Source: an uncultured Lachnospiraceae bacterium (GTDB lineage: Bacteria; Bacillota; Clostridia; Lachnospirales; Lachnospiraceae). From it: a DNA stretch of 20,596 nucleotides. Position numbers and translations under genes: made by a program. This document shows, one piece after another, positions 5,644 through 13,713 of the stretch; within the stretch, counting starts at the first letter, position 1; each line of letters opens with the position of its first letter. The notes beneath the pieces are model-generated. The model ran no database searches and was not told the DNA's origin. It saw only the letters and a program-made list of their open reading frames with translations. The stretch covers positions 1-20,596 of the forward strand of contig CAJKWK010000054.1 of the NCBI GenBank assembly GCA_905203555.1. The letters run 5' to 3'.

Positions 5644-8586
5644 TTAAAATAATGTCTTCACTTCCATGAACAATTCTTTTTGTTCTTCGATCTTCTCTTC
5701 ACTTCCAATAACACAGAGCTGTTCTGCACGAAGCATCGCTTCCACAACCTCTGCCAGAGCCCGAATATCTTCTTGACGGGCATCAAGCACCTCATTACGC
5801 TCTGCACGAATCATATCCTCTGTAATATGATTCATATACAGATTCATAGACCGAACACCCTTCGCATTTGGATTCATCGGACGATCCAGATTACTCATTG
5901 TTCCGATAATATATTTTGTCATATCACGTTCATTAACCGTAAAGTTTTTCAGATAATCTACAACGCCTTCATAAACTTTTATTGTCTTCTCCAGATTCGG
6001 ATCCCGATAAGAGATCAGATACCCGTCTCCAATCCGGTTGAAATTACACATACATCCGTAAGCGCCGCCCTTGACACGTATATTCTGCCAGAGATAATCA
6101 TAACTCAATATTACTTTCAAAATATGAAGCGCTCCGCTGTATTTAGCACCGCCATCTATAAAGTTACCTGTTCTTGCCACATACTGCACTTTGGATGATG
6201 TTTTAAATCCTTCATTTCGTTTTACGCAATGGAGAATGCAGCAATCCTCTGTCTTTTCACCAGCGGTTTCCTGCACACTGTCGTTCAGCAGCTTTCTGAA
6301 TTTTTTCACTTCTGTTTCCACTGTTTCCAGACCTTCTTCTGCCGAAGTATAACTTACCATTAAATTATCTCCGCGGAAAATCTGTGCTGCGATTGCTTTC
6401 AGACTTGCAATCAGCTCTGCCTTCTTCTCATCAAAATGTTCTTCGATTTCTTTTACCTTTTCATAATATCCGATTCCATCTGTATCATCCTTGAATTTAG
6501 ACAATGGAGATGCATACGACTGGGCGCGAAGTGCTGCTGTTGTATGACCGGATGACTGAAAACTCATCTGCAGTCTGGATTTTAACATAGATAAAATCTC
6601 TTTCAGACGTTTCTCGTCATCTAATTTGGATTCCATCAGAATCTCACGCATCATCGCAAACAGCACATCCATCTTCGGATACAACGCTTTTCCTTTGATT
6701 TCAAATGTTGCCCGAAAAGCCTTTTCTTCCACCTTTGTCACGTCCGGATACAATTCCAGAGAAGTGCCGATTCCACCGGTATGCACATTGATTTCATTAA
6801 ATAACTCTCCATAATCATAATGTGTTGTATCAATGATTCCCAACACCGCCTGCAGCATTCCTACATAAGGAAGTTCTTCTTCCGGCACACCGGATAAATC
6901 AAACATCAATGTTACATATCCAATTCCATTTGTCTCCACATTGTGGTGCACCAGAGGGACCCCGTCGCACATCCGCTCTTCATTGTAGATTGGCGCAATT
7001 TCCCGAGAAATGTCTTCTCTTTTCAACACCGGAATCTTCTCCATATCTTCGATCGAATCCTCTGATTCTTGATATGCGATCAGTTCCTTTGTATTCTGCA
7101 CCAATTTCTCCTGCTCTTCCCGACTCAGCGAATTTTTATATGCCTGCAGTTTCTCATCCAGTTCACGATCCATTCTTGCAGTCCGGCCTTTCTCCGGTTT
7201 TACCATCACAATAGAACCATGAGGATTGTCAAGAATCCACGTCTGAATCAGATTTTCAAAATATCCGGTTCCCACCTGCTCTTTCAAAAATTCAAATGTA
7301 GGAATCGCCTGCATATGAATAAACGGCTTCGTCTCATCATAGAGCCAGCTGTCAAACATTTCCAATCCATACATCAATCCCTTCGGATAATTGCCAAAGT
7401 CTGCTTCCCGGAAACGAAATTCATGATAATTAATTCCCGCCTCCAATGCTTTTTTGTCAATTCCGTTCTTCACGATATCGTGCAGTGTATTTTCAATCAC
7501 TGCAATAAATGCTTCTTTCTGATCCGGCTCCGCATTTTTTGCGATTACAGAAAATATCGGCTGATAAATTCCATTGTCATAGGAACCCATAATATCTTTT
7601 CCGATTCCCACATCTACAAGCGCTTTTTTCAGCGGTGCTCCCGGTGCAGACAACAATGCATAGTCCAGTATCTGAAATGCTTGATACAATTTCTCGTCCA
7701 AACTGGTCGCAATTACTTTATTATAAGAAAGATAGGTATTCTCTTCCTCAGATTCCTCACTGGAAATGGAGTATGTTTTCTCCAATTCCACTACGTTTTC
7801 AAACGGTTTCTGAAAACGGATCTCGGAATCTACCGGCTGCTCTTCAAAAGCACTCAGATATTCCTTATCCAGCCAGTCTAGTTTTTCAGCCATATCCATA
7901 TCACCATAGAGATAAATATAACTGTTGGACGGATGGTAATATTTACGATGAAAATCCAGAAACTGTTCATAGGTCAATTCCGGAATCACCTCCGGATCTC
8001 CACCGGATTCATTGGCATAAGAAGTATCCGGAAACAGAGAATTGAGGATCACTCGATCCAGCACCCCTTCCGGAGAAGAAAACGCTCCTTTCATCTCATT
8101 ATATACAACACCGTTATATTCTAATTTCCCATCTGGATCATCCAGCTTGTAACTCCAGCCTTCCTGCCGGAAAATCTCATCATGATCATAAATATTCGGA
8201 TAGAAAACTGCATCCATATACACATGCATCAGATTCTGAAAATCCTTATCATTGCAGCTCGCTACCGGGTATACCGTCTTATCCGGATATGTCATGGCAT
8301 TCAAAAATGTATTCAAAGAGCCTTTTACCAGCTCTACAAACGGATCCTTCACCGGAAAATCTTTTGATCCACAGAGCACCGAATGTTCCATGATGTGCGG
8401 CACCCCGGTACTGTCTGACGGCGGCGTACGGAATCCAATGGAAAACACCTTGTTCTCATCGTCATTTTCCATAAGAAGAACACGAGCTCCACTCTTTTTA
8501 TGTTTTAATAAATATCCTTTGGATTTTAAATCTGATAAATCCTCTGTCTGAATGACTTCATATGTGTTCAAATCAAAAATATCCAT
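5644..8586 (-). CDS. M16C insulinase-family metallopeptidase (PreP-like)
   Basis: This 980-residue zinc peptidase resembles presequence protease and clostridial insulinase-family enzymes, which degrade short unstructured peptides inside a closed chamber made of two halves. The inverted zinc motif HIMEH (His64, Glu67, His68) is intact. The distal ligand is probably Glu164 in NEMKG, about 100 residues later as in PreP. The C-terminal half is a catalytically inert M16 repeat with an RVKGGAYG-type segment, joined through the M16C-associated region. There is no signal peptide, so a cytoplasmic role is expected. A GAGAGG site lies 8 bases before the ATG. It heads a probable operon with era, 18 bases downstream. 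That neighbour is housekeeping and gives no further clue to substrate. Confidence 0.92.
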   Translation of the reverse strand: MDIFDLNTYEVIQTEDLSDLKSKGYLLKHKKSGARVLLMENDDENKVFSIGFRTPPSDSTGVPHIMEHSVLCGSKDFPVKDPFVELVKGSLNTFLNAMTYPDKTVYPVASCNDKDFQNLMHVYMDAVFYPNIYDHDEIFRQEGWSYKLDDPDGKLEYNGVVYNEMKGAFSSPEGVLDRVILNSLFPDTSYANESGGDPEVIPELTYEQFLDFHRKYYHPSNSYIYLYGDMDMAEKLDWLDKEYLSAFEEQPVDSEIRFQKPFENVVELEKTYSISSEESEEENTYLSYNKVIATSLDEKLYQAFQILDYALLSAPGAPLKKALVDVGIGKDIMGSYDNGIYQPIFSVIAKNAEPDQKEAFIAVIENTLHDIVKNGIDKKALEAGINYHEFRFREADFGNYPKGLMYGLEMFDSWLYDETKPFIHMQAIPTFEFLKEQVGTGYFENLIQTWILDNPHGSIVMVKPEKGRTARMDRELDEKLQAYKNSLSREEQEKLVQNTKELIAYQESEDSIEDMEKIPVLKREDISREIAPIYNEERMCDGVPLVHHNVETNGIGYVTLMFDLSGVPEEELPYVGMLQAVLGIIDTTHYDYGELFNEINVHTGGIGTSLELYPDVTKVEEKAFRATFEIKGKALYPKMDVLFAMMREILMESKLDDEKRLKEILSMLKSRLQMSFQSSGHTTAALRAQSYASPLSKFKDDTDGIGYYEKVKEIEEHFDEKKAELIASLKAIAAQIFRGDNLMVSYTSAEEGLETVETEVKKFRKLLNDSVQETAGEKTEDCCILHCVKRNEGFKTSSKVQYVARTGNFIDGGAKYSGALHILKVILSYDYLWQNIRVKGGAYGCMCNFNRIGDGYLISYRDPNLEKTIKVYEGVVDYLKNFTVNERDMTKYIIGTMSNLDRPMNPNAKGVRSMNLYMNHITEDMIRAERNEVLDARQEDIRALAEVVEAMLRAEQLCVIGSEEKIEEQKELFMEVKTLF

Positions 8587-8625
8587 TCAAATAACCTCTC
8601 TTTTTTCTATTTCACATGTAAAATT

Positions 8626-8653
8626 AGTATAGCATTTTATAAAAAACTTTAAA
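8626..8653 (-). promoter_or_regulatory. Promoter of the M16C peptidase-era operon
   Basis: An extended -10, TGC followed by TATACT (8626-8631), is preceded by TTTAAA (8648-8653) with a 16-bp spacer on the minus strand. The -35-like hexamer overlaps the last bases of the terminator that closes the preceding adenine deaminase unit. The TGN extension may compensate for the poor -35. Confidence 0.6.
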
Positions 8654-8686
8654 AGGGCAGAAAGAAAATATTTCCTCTGCCCTTTT
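8651..8686 (-). terminator. Intrinsic terminator of the permease-adenine deaminase unit
   Basis: AAAAGGGCAGA (8651-8661) pairs perfectly with TCTGCCCTTTT (8676-8686); a further GAAA/TTTC pairing lies in the loop. On the minus strand the stem ends in a T-rich tail (TTTT then AAAG then TTTTTT), 18 bases after the deaminase stop. It is also T-flanked on the plus strand, so it may act in both directions. Confidence 0.85.
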
Positions 8687-8704
8687 TGACCTAACAATCT
8701 TAAT

Positions 8705-10468
8705 TTATTCAACCTCTAATTCAATTAATTGATGTGCCAATACATCAACAAGTCCTTTATCTGTCAACCCCAATTCCGGTACTGTAGGAAGGGAGATAAA
8801 GCTCAATGACATAAATGGAGCATCCATATTGCATCCTAATTTTTTTGCATTTTCGTTTAAAACATCCAACTGTGCCATCACTTCCTCTGCCGATTTTTCA
8901 CTCATCAACCCACCGATAGGAAGCTCCATACTGTTCAGGATTTTTCCATCGCATGCAACTGATAATCCTCCATTCAAACGTACTACTTCGTTCACTGCCA
9001 ATGCCATATCTTCATCATTTGTTCCTACTACTACTATATTATGATGATCATGTGACATTGAGTAAGCCAGTGCTCCTTTTTTCAACTCGAATCCCTGCAC
9101 AAATCCGATTCCGATATTTCCGTTTTTTCCATATCGCTCGACAACCGCAAGTTTTAGAATATCATGATCTACTTCTGTCTGAATCAAACCATTTTTTACT
9201 GATACTTCCTTTATGATATGGTTATTAATAATCTGTCTTGAAATCATCTCTATCACATGTATTTTTGTTGTACCTTCTATCTTTTTTGACGGAACTTCAA
9301 AAGATTCCGGTGTCACCGGCTTTTTTAATACCACTGTATGTTTCAACCAATCCGGATAATCCTCAACCTTACACTCTTTCACCAATTCTCCGTTCTGCGC
9401 TACTACGTTCCCTTCAAATATGACCATATCCGGTTTCATATTATGCCAATCTTCTACTAAAATTATATCTGCCAGTCTTCCCGGTGTAATACTTCCGATT
9501 TCATCTTCCATCCGGAAATGTTTTGCAGTATTTACTGTTGCCATCTGCACAGATTTCATCGGATCTAATCCCAACTCTATTGCTCTTGATACATTATAAT
9601 TGATATGCCCCTCTACTTGAATTTCTCTTGCATGCTTATCATCAGTGCAAAACATCAAATTTGATGTATCCAAATTTTTCTCAAGTACACCTTTAATTAA
9701 TTCATCGACATTCCGTTCGCTGCTTCCCTCTCTGATAAACACTTTCATACCGACTTTCAAGCGTTCTATCATTTCATTTACATTAACACATTCATGATCA
9801 TCTGAAATTCCAGATGAAGCATATACATTTAATTCCTGACCAAGACGACCAATTGCATGACCATTTACAAGCTTTCTTCTGGAAAGAGTATCTGCTATTT
9901 TATGTATATACTCATCCTTAACAAACAATATTTTGGACGGATCAAGTTCTCCTAAACTTACACTTTCTTCCCAATCCATAATCTGAGCCACCTCTTCTGC
10001 GCCAAGCACAGCACCGGTAGTTTCAAGCCCCGGAGCAGTTGGAACTCTGGACGAAACTTCAATCAACATTCTATATGGTAAACGGCTCATTGACTGGAGC
10101 ATTGCCCGTAATCCCTTTTCACCTGCAACATTTGCAATTTCCATCAAATCCGCACACAGAGTTGTCGTTCCTTGCGGAACAACAACAGATGCTAAAGCCT
10201 CTGGTGAAAGCATCGTAGATTCAAAATGCATATGTGCATCAATAAGTCCCGGAAGTGCATATCTTCCCTTTCCATCAATTATTTCTTTTGCGTCTAAATC
10301 AGCTGATGGATCAATTGATACAATACGTTTATTTTTGATATAAATATCCGTCTTATATACTTCTCCAGAAAAAACATTTACTAATTTTATATTTTCGATT
10401 TTTAAATCGCAAGCATATTTCCCAAGTCCGGCTTCGATTGTATTCTTTATTTCTTCAAATGTTCTCAT
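8705..10468 (-). CDS. ade: Adenine deaminase-like amidohydrolase
   Basis: The 587-residue protein belongs to the adenine deaminase family of amidohydrolases, which convert adenine to hypoxanthine and ammonia. Visible landmarks are HMH (79-81) in LIDAHMHFESTM, Glu174 in SLGELD, NGHAIG (His204), DDHEC (His225), CTDD (274-277), TARHF-like NTAKHF, and the C-terminal family region with SHDHHNIVVVG and LPIGGLMS. The usual DPHEI motif reads DLMEI (107-111), and the proline-glycine segments around Glu174 and His204 also differ from the classic enzymes, so exact substrate is less certain. The first ATG (10477) abuts AAGGAG; the ATG at 10468 is 9 bases from it and is chosen. That site overlaps the permease stop, implying coupling. 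The permease upstream fits purine import followed by deamination. Confidence 0.85.
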   Translation of the reverse strand: MRTFEEIKNTIEAGLGKYACDLKIENIKLVNVFSGEVYKTDIYIKNKRIVSIDPSADLDAKEIIDGKGRYALPGLIDAHMHFESTMLSPEALASVVVPQGTTTLCADLMEIANVAGEKGLRAMLQSMSRLPYRMLIEVSSRVPTAPGLETTGAVLGAEEVAQIMDWEESVSLGELDPSKILFVKDEYIHKIADTLSRRKLVNGHAIGRLGQELNVYASSGISDDHECVNVNEMIERLKVGMKVFIREGSSERNVDELIKGVLEKNLDTSNLMFCTDDKHAREIQVEGHINYNVSRAIELGLDPMKSVQMATVNTAKHFRMEDEIGSITPGRLADIILVEDWHNMKPDMVIFEGNVVAQNGELVKECKVEDYPDWLKHTVVLKKPVTPESFEVPSKKIEGTTKIHVIEMISRQIINNHIIKEVSVKNGLIQTEVDHDILKLAVVERYGKNGNIGIGFVQGFELKKGALAYSMSHDHHNIVVVGTNDEDMALAVNEVVRLNGGLSVACDGKILNSMELPIGGLMSEKSAEEVMAQLDVLNENAKKLGCNMDAPFMSLSFISLPTVPELGLTDKGLVDVLAHQLIELEVE

Positions 10469-10477
10469 TTTTATCAT

Positions 10478-10483
10478 CTCCTT
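10478..10483 (-). promoter_or_regulatory. Shine-Dalgarno site deciding the deaminase start, overlapping the permease stop
   Basis: AAGGAG lies directly against an upstream ATG (10475-10477), with no spacing, and 9 bases from the ATG at 10466-10468. The second start has proper spacing. The site overlaps the permease stop codon at 10482-10484, as expected for translationally coupled genes. Confidence 0.75.
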
Positions 10484-11843
10484 ACAATATAATATCTAAC
10501 AATAAATAGACAACAAAAATAATCGTTAATACCCACACCGTTTTTGTAATCTGCTTTCCTTTTCCAGCTGCAATCTGTCCAATTGTATACCCAATCAATC
10601 CAAATAAAATTCCATATGCAATGTTATAGGTGAACGGCATAAATGCTACAGTCAAGAAAACAGGTAAGGCAATCGATACATCTTCCAATGGTAGTTTTCG
10701 TAAAGGTTCAATCATAAAAATCCCAACCATAACCAACGCTGGAGCTGTAGCAACAGACGGAATCATCAAAAACAGTGGTGAGAAAAATAATGTTAAAATA
10801 AAGAAGAATCCTGTCACACATGCAGTCAATCCTGTTCGTCCGCCTTCCGAAATTCCAGTAGCACTCTCTGCTCCATAAATTGTAACTGTATTCGTTCCTA
10901 AAACTGCACCAACAGCTGCCCCTCCGGCAGATACAAACAGAGCCTTTCCGGCAAACGGGATATTCCCTTGTTCATCCACCAAACCTGCTTTCGACGATAC
11001 CCCTAGAAGTACACCTATACTATCAAATAAATCTACAAACAAGAAACTTATAATAGCAAAAACAACTCCCAGTACCATTTCCGGTGCACCGGAAAACATC
11101 CCTTTTATTGTTAATTTTCCAAAAGTTGGTGCCATAGCTGTTACCGGATTTTCAAAAGAAAAAATACTTTCCGGAATCATCGTGTACGCTGCACCAGTCT
11201 CTGGATTTTTTACAATCATTCCGAGTATAGTAACCACCATAATTCCAATCAACATAGCTCCACGCACCCGTTTGATTACCAGAATTGCTGTCAGAAAAAT
11301 TCCAAAAAGAGCAAGAAGCGCTCCTGGATTTGACAAGTCTCCTAATGTTAAAAGTGTATCCTCTGATTTTTGAATAATTCCTGCTTGCATAAGTCCTGTA
11401 AATGCAATAAAGAAACCAATTCCTGCTCCTACCGAATGTTTAATACAATCAGGCATTGCATCCACAATTTTTTGCTGTACCCTAAAAACGCTTAATAACA
11501 TAAATAATACACCAGATATCGCTACACATGCTAATGCATTTTGCCATGGAAGGCCCAATGTATTACAGACATAATATGCAAAATATGCATTTAATCCCAT
11601 CGCAGGAGCCAGAGCAAATGGCAGATTTGCCCATACACCAATCCAAATACATGCAATTGCCGCAGAGAGTGCTGTTGCCCAAAACACTGCCTTAGTGTCC
11701 ATACCTGCTGCTGCCAAAATTCCCGGATTCACAGCAACTATATATACACACGTTAAAAATGTAGTTAATCCTGCCAACACCTCTGTCCTTACGTTGGTCC
11801 CCCTCTCTTTCAGATGAAATATCTGGTTCAACTTTGCTTCCAT
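10482..11843 (-). CDS. pbuG: AzgA/PbuG-type purine (hypoxanthine/guanine/adenine) permease
   Basis: This 453-residue inner-membrane protein belongs to the NCS2 superfamily, AzgA-like branch, which imports purine bases by proton symport. It begins with the family's cytoplasmic NQIFHLKERGTNVRTEVLAG segment, followed by about 12-14 hydrophobic helices. Recognisable blocks are ALAPAMGLNAYF, FVDLFDSIGVLLGVSSKAGL and LGTNTVTIYGAESATGISEGGRTG, the last two forming the substrate-binding and re-entrant regions. The longest ORF starts at 11930, but its first 29 codons run through a terminator-like hairpin and are unlike the family; AAGGAG (11851-11856) is 7 bases before the ATG at 11843. The adjacent deaminase suggests adenine is a likely substrate, by inference. 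Confidence 0.92.
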   Translation of the reverse strand: MEAKLNQIFHLKERGTNVRTEVLAGLTTFLTCVYIVAVNPGILAAAGMDTKAVFWATALSAAIACIWIGVWANLPFALAPAMGLNAYFAYYVCNTLGLPWQNALACVAISGVLFMLLSVFRVQQKIVDAMPDCIKHSVGAGIGFFIAFTGLMQAGIIQKSEDTLLTLGDLSNPGALLALFGIFLTAILVIKRVRGAMLIGIMVVTILGMIVKNPETGAAYTMIPESIFSFENPVTAMAPTFGKLTIKGMFSGAPEMVLGVVFAIISFLFVDLFDSIGVLLGVSSKAGLVDEQGNIPFAGKALFVSAGGAAVGAVLGTNTVTIYGAESATGISEGGRTGLTACVTGFFFILTLFFSPLFLMIPSVATAPALVMVGIFMIEPLRKLPLEDVSIALPVFLTVAFMPFTYNIAYGILFGLIGYTIGQIAAGKGKQITKTVWVLTIIFVVYLLLDIIL

Positions 11844-11850
11844 AACCTTT

Positions 11851-11856
11851 CTCCTT
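11851..11856 (-). promoter_or_regulatory. Shine-Dalgarno site deciding the permease start
   Basis: AAGGAG is placed 7 bases before the ATG at 11841-11843, which gives the conserved N-terminus of AzgA-type permeases. The in-frame ATG at 11930 overlaps the gntR stop as ATGA but lacks a comparable site, and its extension is unlike the family. Confidence 0.8.
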
Positions 11857-11865
11857 TCTTCTTTT

Positions 11866-11882
11866 GGTATTATGGTATTACC
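11866..11882 (-). promoter_or_regulatory. Putative GntR operator upstream of the permease
   Basis: The minus strand reads GGTAATACCATAATACC. It contains the 9-bp palindromic core GGTA-N-TACC and agrees at 14 of 17 positions with the motif at 12715-12731 in front of gntR. It lies 23 bases before the permease start. A shared motif at the two promoter regions of a regulator and its neighbour suggests binding by that regulator. Confidence 0.6.
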
Positions 11883-11897
11883 TTTTTTTAATTCTAT

Positions 11898-11920
11898 AAA
11901 AAAGAAGTTACACAACTTCT
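11898..11920 (-). terminator. Hairpin and U tract between gntR and the permease (terminator or attenuator)
   Basis: On the minus strand AGAAGTT (11914-11920), loop GTGT and AACTTCT (11903-11909) form a perfect 7-bp stem, followed by five further Ts. It begins 6 bases after the gntR stop codon. It could end the gntR message or attenuate readthrough into the permease. Confidence 0.7.
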
Positions 11921-11926
11921 CTTTTA

Positions 11927-12688
11927 TCATTCAGTATTTTTTACATTTTTTACTCTCATCAAACTAAATTTTACGTATTCCGTATCATAATATTCCTGAT
12001 CGAGCATCACGAGCTTATTCTCTTGATTATAATTTTCTCCGTAAAAGACCAAAATACTATCACATTCCATATCTTTTCCGCACAGTGTATTTTTTTCCAT
12101 CTCTTTACGGTTCATCGTTCTAATAGATATCTTGTCTCTTGCAATAAAACATCCACCATACTGATGCAAGATATCAAACACTGACTTTCTTTCCATAACT
12201 TCTTTGGTCAGTTCAATTCCTATCAGACTGCAGGCAAAAGAATCAATACTGATAATTGCAGGATGTTTATCTGCAAAATACAACTTTTCTATCTCGTAAA
12301 TCTCTTCTCCCGGCTCCATTCCCAACAGCTGTGCCGTTTTTTTATCTGATTTTTTACGTCGGATATCCTTAATTTCAAAAGATGCCTGATATCCACACTT
12401 TTCAATCAGCCTAGTAAATTCCTCTCCCGGCATCAGATTCACCTGAATTTTTAAAGCCTCAGGATTTACAAAAGTTCCTCTTCCATGAATTCTTATGACG
12501 ATACCTTCTCTTTCCAATTCATCCAATGCACGCCGCACCGTAACTCTGCTTACTCCAAGCTTTACCCCAAGTTCATTCTCCGGCGGTAATTTCGTGCTCT
12601 CATTTAAATCCATGCTCCGAATATACCGATAAAGTTGTTCCTTTGCCATGGTACTCAAATTTGCATTCGTTATAGACTGTATTTCCAT
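11927..12688 (-). CDS. GntR-family (HutC subfamily) transcriptional regulator with UTRA domain
   Basis: The 253-residue protein has an N-terminal winged helix (about 15-75). Its recognition segment ENELGVKLGVSRVTVRRALDELE is followed by the wing RIHGRGTFV (66-74). A C-terminal UTRA ligand-binding domain (about 95-240) contains the usual LGMEPGEEIYEIEKLYFAD and FDILHQYGG blocks. Such proteins usually repress nearby uptake and catabolic genes and are released by a pathway metabolite. Here the neighbours are a purine permease and deaminase, so a purine-related effector is inferred. A promoter lies within the end of dus, and a palindromic motif at its predicted transcription start suggests autoregulation. 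GGGGAG lies 8 bases before the ATG. Confidence 0.93.
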   Translation of the reverse strand: MEIQSITNANLSTMAKEQLYRYIRSMDLNESTKLPPENELGVKLGVSRVTVRRALDELEREGIVIRIHGRGTFVNPEALKIQVNLMPGEEFTRLIEKCGYQASFEIKDIRRKKSDKKTAQLLGMEPGEEIYEIEKLYFADKHPAIISIDSFACSLIGIELTKEVMERKSVFDILHQYGGCFIARDKISIRTMNRKEMEKNTLCGKDMECDSILVFYGENYNQENKLVMLDQEYYDTEYVKFSLMRVKNVKNTE

Positions 12689-12714
12689 AAGTTTTTCTCC
12701 CCAAATCCATATAA

Positions 12715-12731
12715 GGTATTACCATATCACC
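12715..12731 (+). promoter_or_regulatory. Putative GntR operator at the gntR promoter
   Basis: The plus strand reads GGTATTACCATATCACC, nearly identical to the minus-strand motif before the permease. The site lies immediately downstream of the gntR -10 element (12732-12737), covering the predicted start of transcription, a classic place for autorepression. Its core GGTATTACC is an odd-length palindrome and contains the GTA-N-TAC pattern seen in GntR-type operators. Confidence 0.6.
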
Positions 12732-12760
12732 ATACTAGCAATTCATATCTTTTTTGTCAA
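12732..12760 (-). promoter_or_regulatory. gntR promoter inside the end of dus
   Basis: A perfect TTGACA (12755-12760) is followed after 17 bp by TAGTAT (12732-12737) on the minus strand. The -35 lies in the last codons of dus and the -10 overlaps its stop codon (12735-12737), so the promoter is embedded in the upstream gene. The leader would be about 35 bases and include the operator-like motif. Confidence 0.7.
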
Positions 12761-13697
12761 CAATCAATTGCTGTTCCATAAATAATTTCTCTACTATTTC
12801 TTCATATACCCATAATTTTTCTGCTTTTTTAATTTTTTTTGCATATTTTTCATACGAAGTAAACGCCGGTGCAAGAAATCCCCATAGTTCTTTCATCTTA
12901 AACAAAATGGTTCTGTCTCCGGACAATACTTGACAGTACCCCTCATAAAGATAGTCATGAAATTGTTTTAAAGTCTCTTTATCAAGTACGATCTGCTGCC
13001 GGATCTGTCTTGTCAGCCCCGGATTCTTCAAAAGCCCTCTGCCCAGCATAATACGATCCACTTGTGGAAAACGTTCTGTAAAGCGTTCGTAATCTTCTAT
13101 CGAAAAAATATCTCCATTGTAACATACTGGCATTTTAGCGCTTTCCATTGCTGCTTGAAATACATCTAAATTTGGGCTATTTTTATAAAAATCAGTCTGC
13201 ACTCTCGGATGGATAATTAATTCCTTTACCGGGAAACGATTATATATCTCGATGATGTTTGCAAATTCCTCCGGACTTTCTTTTCCGATTCTCGTTTTAA
13301 TCGAAATCTCAATCTCAGCCTTCTCAAAAATTTCTTCCAAAAAACGTTCCAATTCATCGGGATATGCTAAAAATCCGGAACCTCTCTTTTTTGAAATCAC
13401 AGTTTTGGAAGGGCACCCCAGATTCAGGTTGATTTCCCTATATCCATAAGCCGTCTGAAGTTTCCATGCGGTGCACAGAAAATCTTCTGACGAATTGGTC
13501 AGAATCTGTGGCACTGCATACATTCCTTGATTATTTTCCGGTTTCACATCCTGTTTTTCCCGGGAACTAAAATGTCCCTTCTGATTTGGCTGAATAAACG
13601 GAATAAAATATTTATCTACATTGTCAAAACATTTGCAAAAGGCATTTCGGAATACATATCCGGTAATTCCTTCCAATGGTGCTGCATATAATTGCAT
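12735..13697 (-). CDS. dus: tRNA-dihydrouridine synthase
   Basis: This FMN enzyme reduces specific uridines in tRNA to dihydrouridine using NAD(P)H. The 320-residue protein opens with MQLYAAPLEGIT, where the PLEG segment contacts FMN. It carries the active-site Cys95 in LNLGCPSKTV, SIKTRIG (132-138), His163 in IIHPRVQTDFYKNSP, NGD (194-196) and LGRGLL (218-223). The C-terminal helical domain is tRNA-binding. The IHPRVQTDF block departs slightly from the common IHGRT pattern but is seen in clostridial homologues. The longest ORF starts at a TTG at 13715; AAGGAG (13705-13710) lies inside it, 7 bases before the ATG used here. A terminator-like hairpin ends just 3 bases upstream of that site. Which tRNA position is modified cannot be told. 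Confidence 0.92.
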   Translation of the reverse strand: MQLYAAPLEGITGYVFRNAFCKCFDNVDKYFIPFIQPNQKGHFSSREKQDVKPENNQGMYAVPQILTNSSEDFLCTAWKLQTAYGYREINLNLGCPSKTVISKKRGSGFLAYPDELERFLEEIFEKAEIEISIKTRIGKESPEEFANIIEIYNRFPVKELIIHPRVQTDFYKNSPNLDVFQAAMESAKMPVCYNGDIFSIEDYERFTERFPQVDRIMLGRGLLKNPGLTRQIRQQIVLDKETLKQFHDYLYEGYCQVLSGDRTILFKMKELWGFLAPAFTSYEKYAKKIKKAEKLWVYEEIVEKLFMEQQLIVDKKDMNC

Positions 13698-13704
13698 TGT
13701 TCGT

Positions 13705-13710
13705 CTCCTT
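13705..13710 (-). promoter_or_regulatory. Shine-Dalgarno site deciding the dus start
   Basis: AAGGAG is 7 bases before the ATG at 13695-13697. The alternative upstream TTG start would place this site inside the coding region. Only three bases separate it from the U tract of the preceding hairpin. Confidence 0.8.
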
Positions 13711-13713
13711 GTC

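Noticed and set aside
7069..7881. 270-codon open frame on the plus strand
   Set aside because: Antisense to the M16C peptidase; composition (Cys, Phe, Ile, Arg rich) and lack of a ribosome site mark it as a shadow.
11844..11930. Purine riboswitch in front of the purine permease
   Set aside because: The gap is only about 87 bases and holds a simple hairpin and the operator-like motif; the three-stem aptamer and its conserved loops are not seen.
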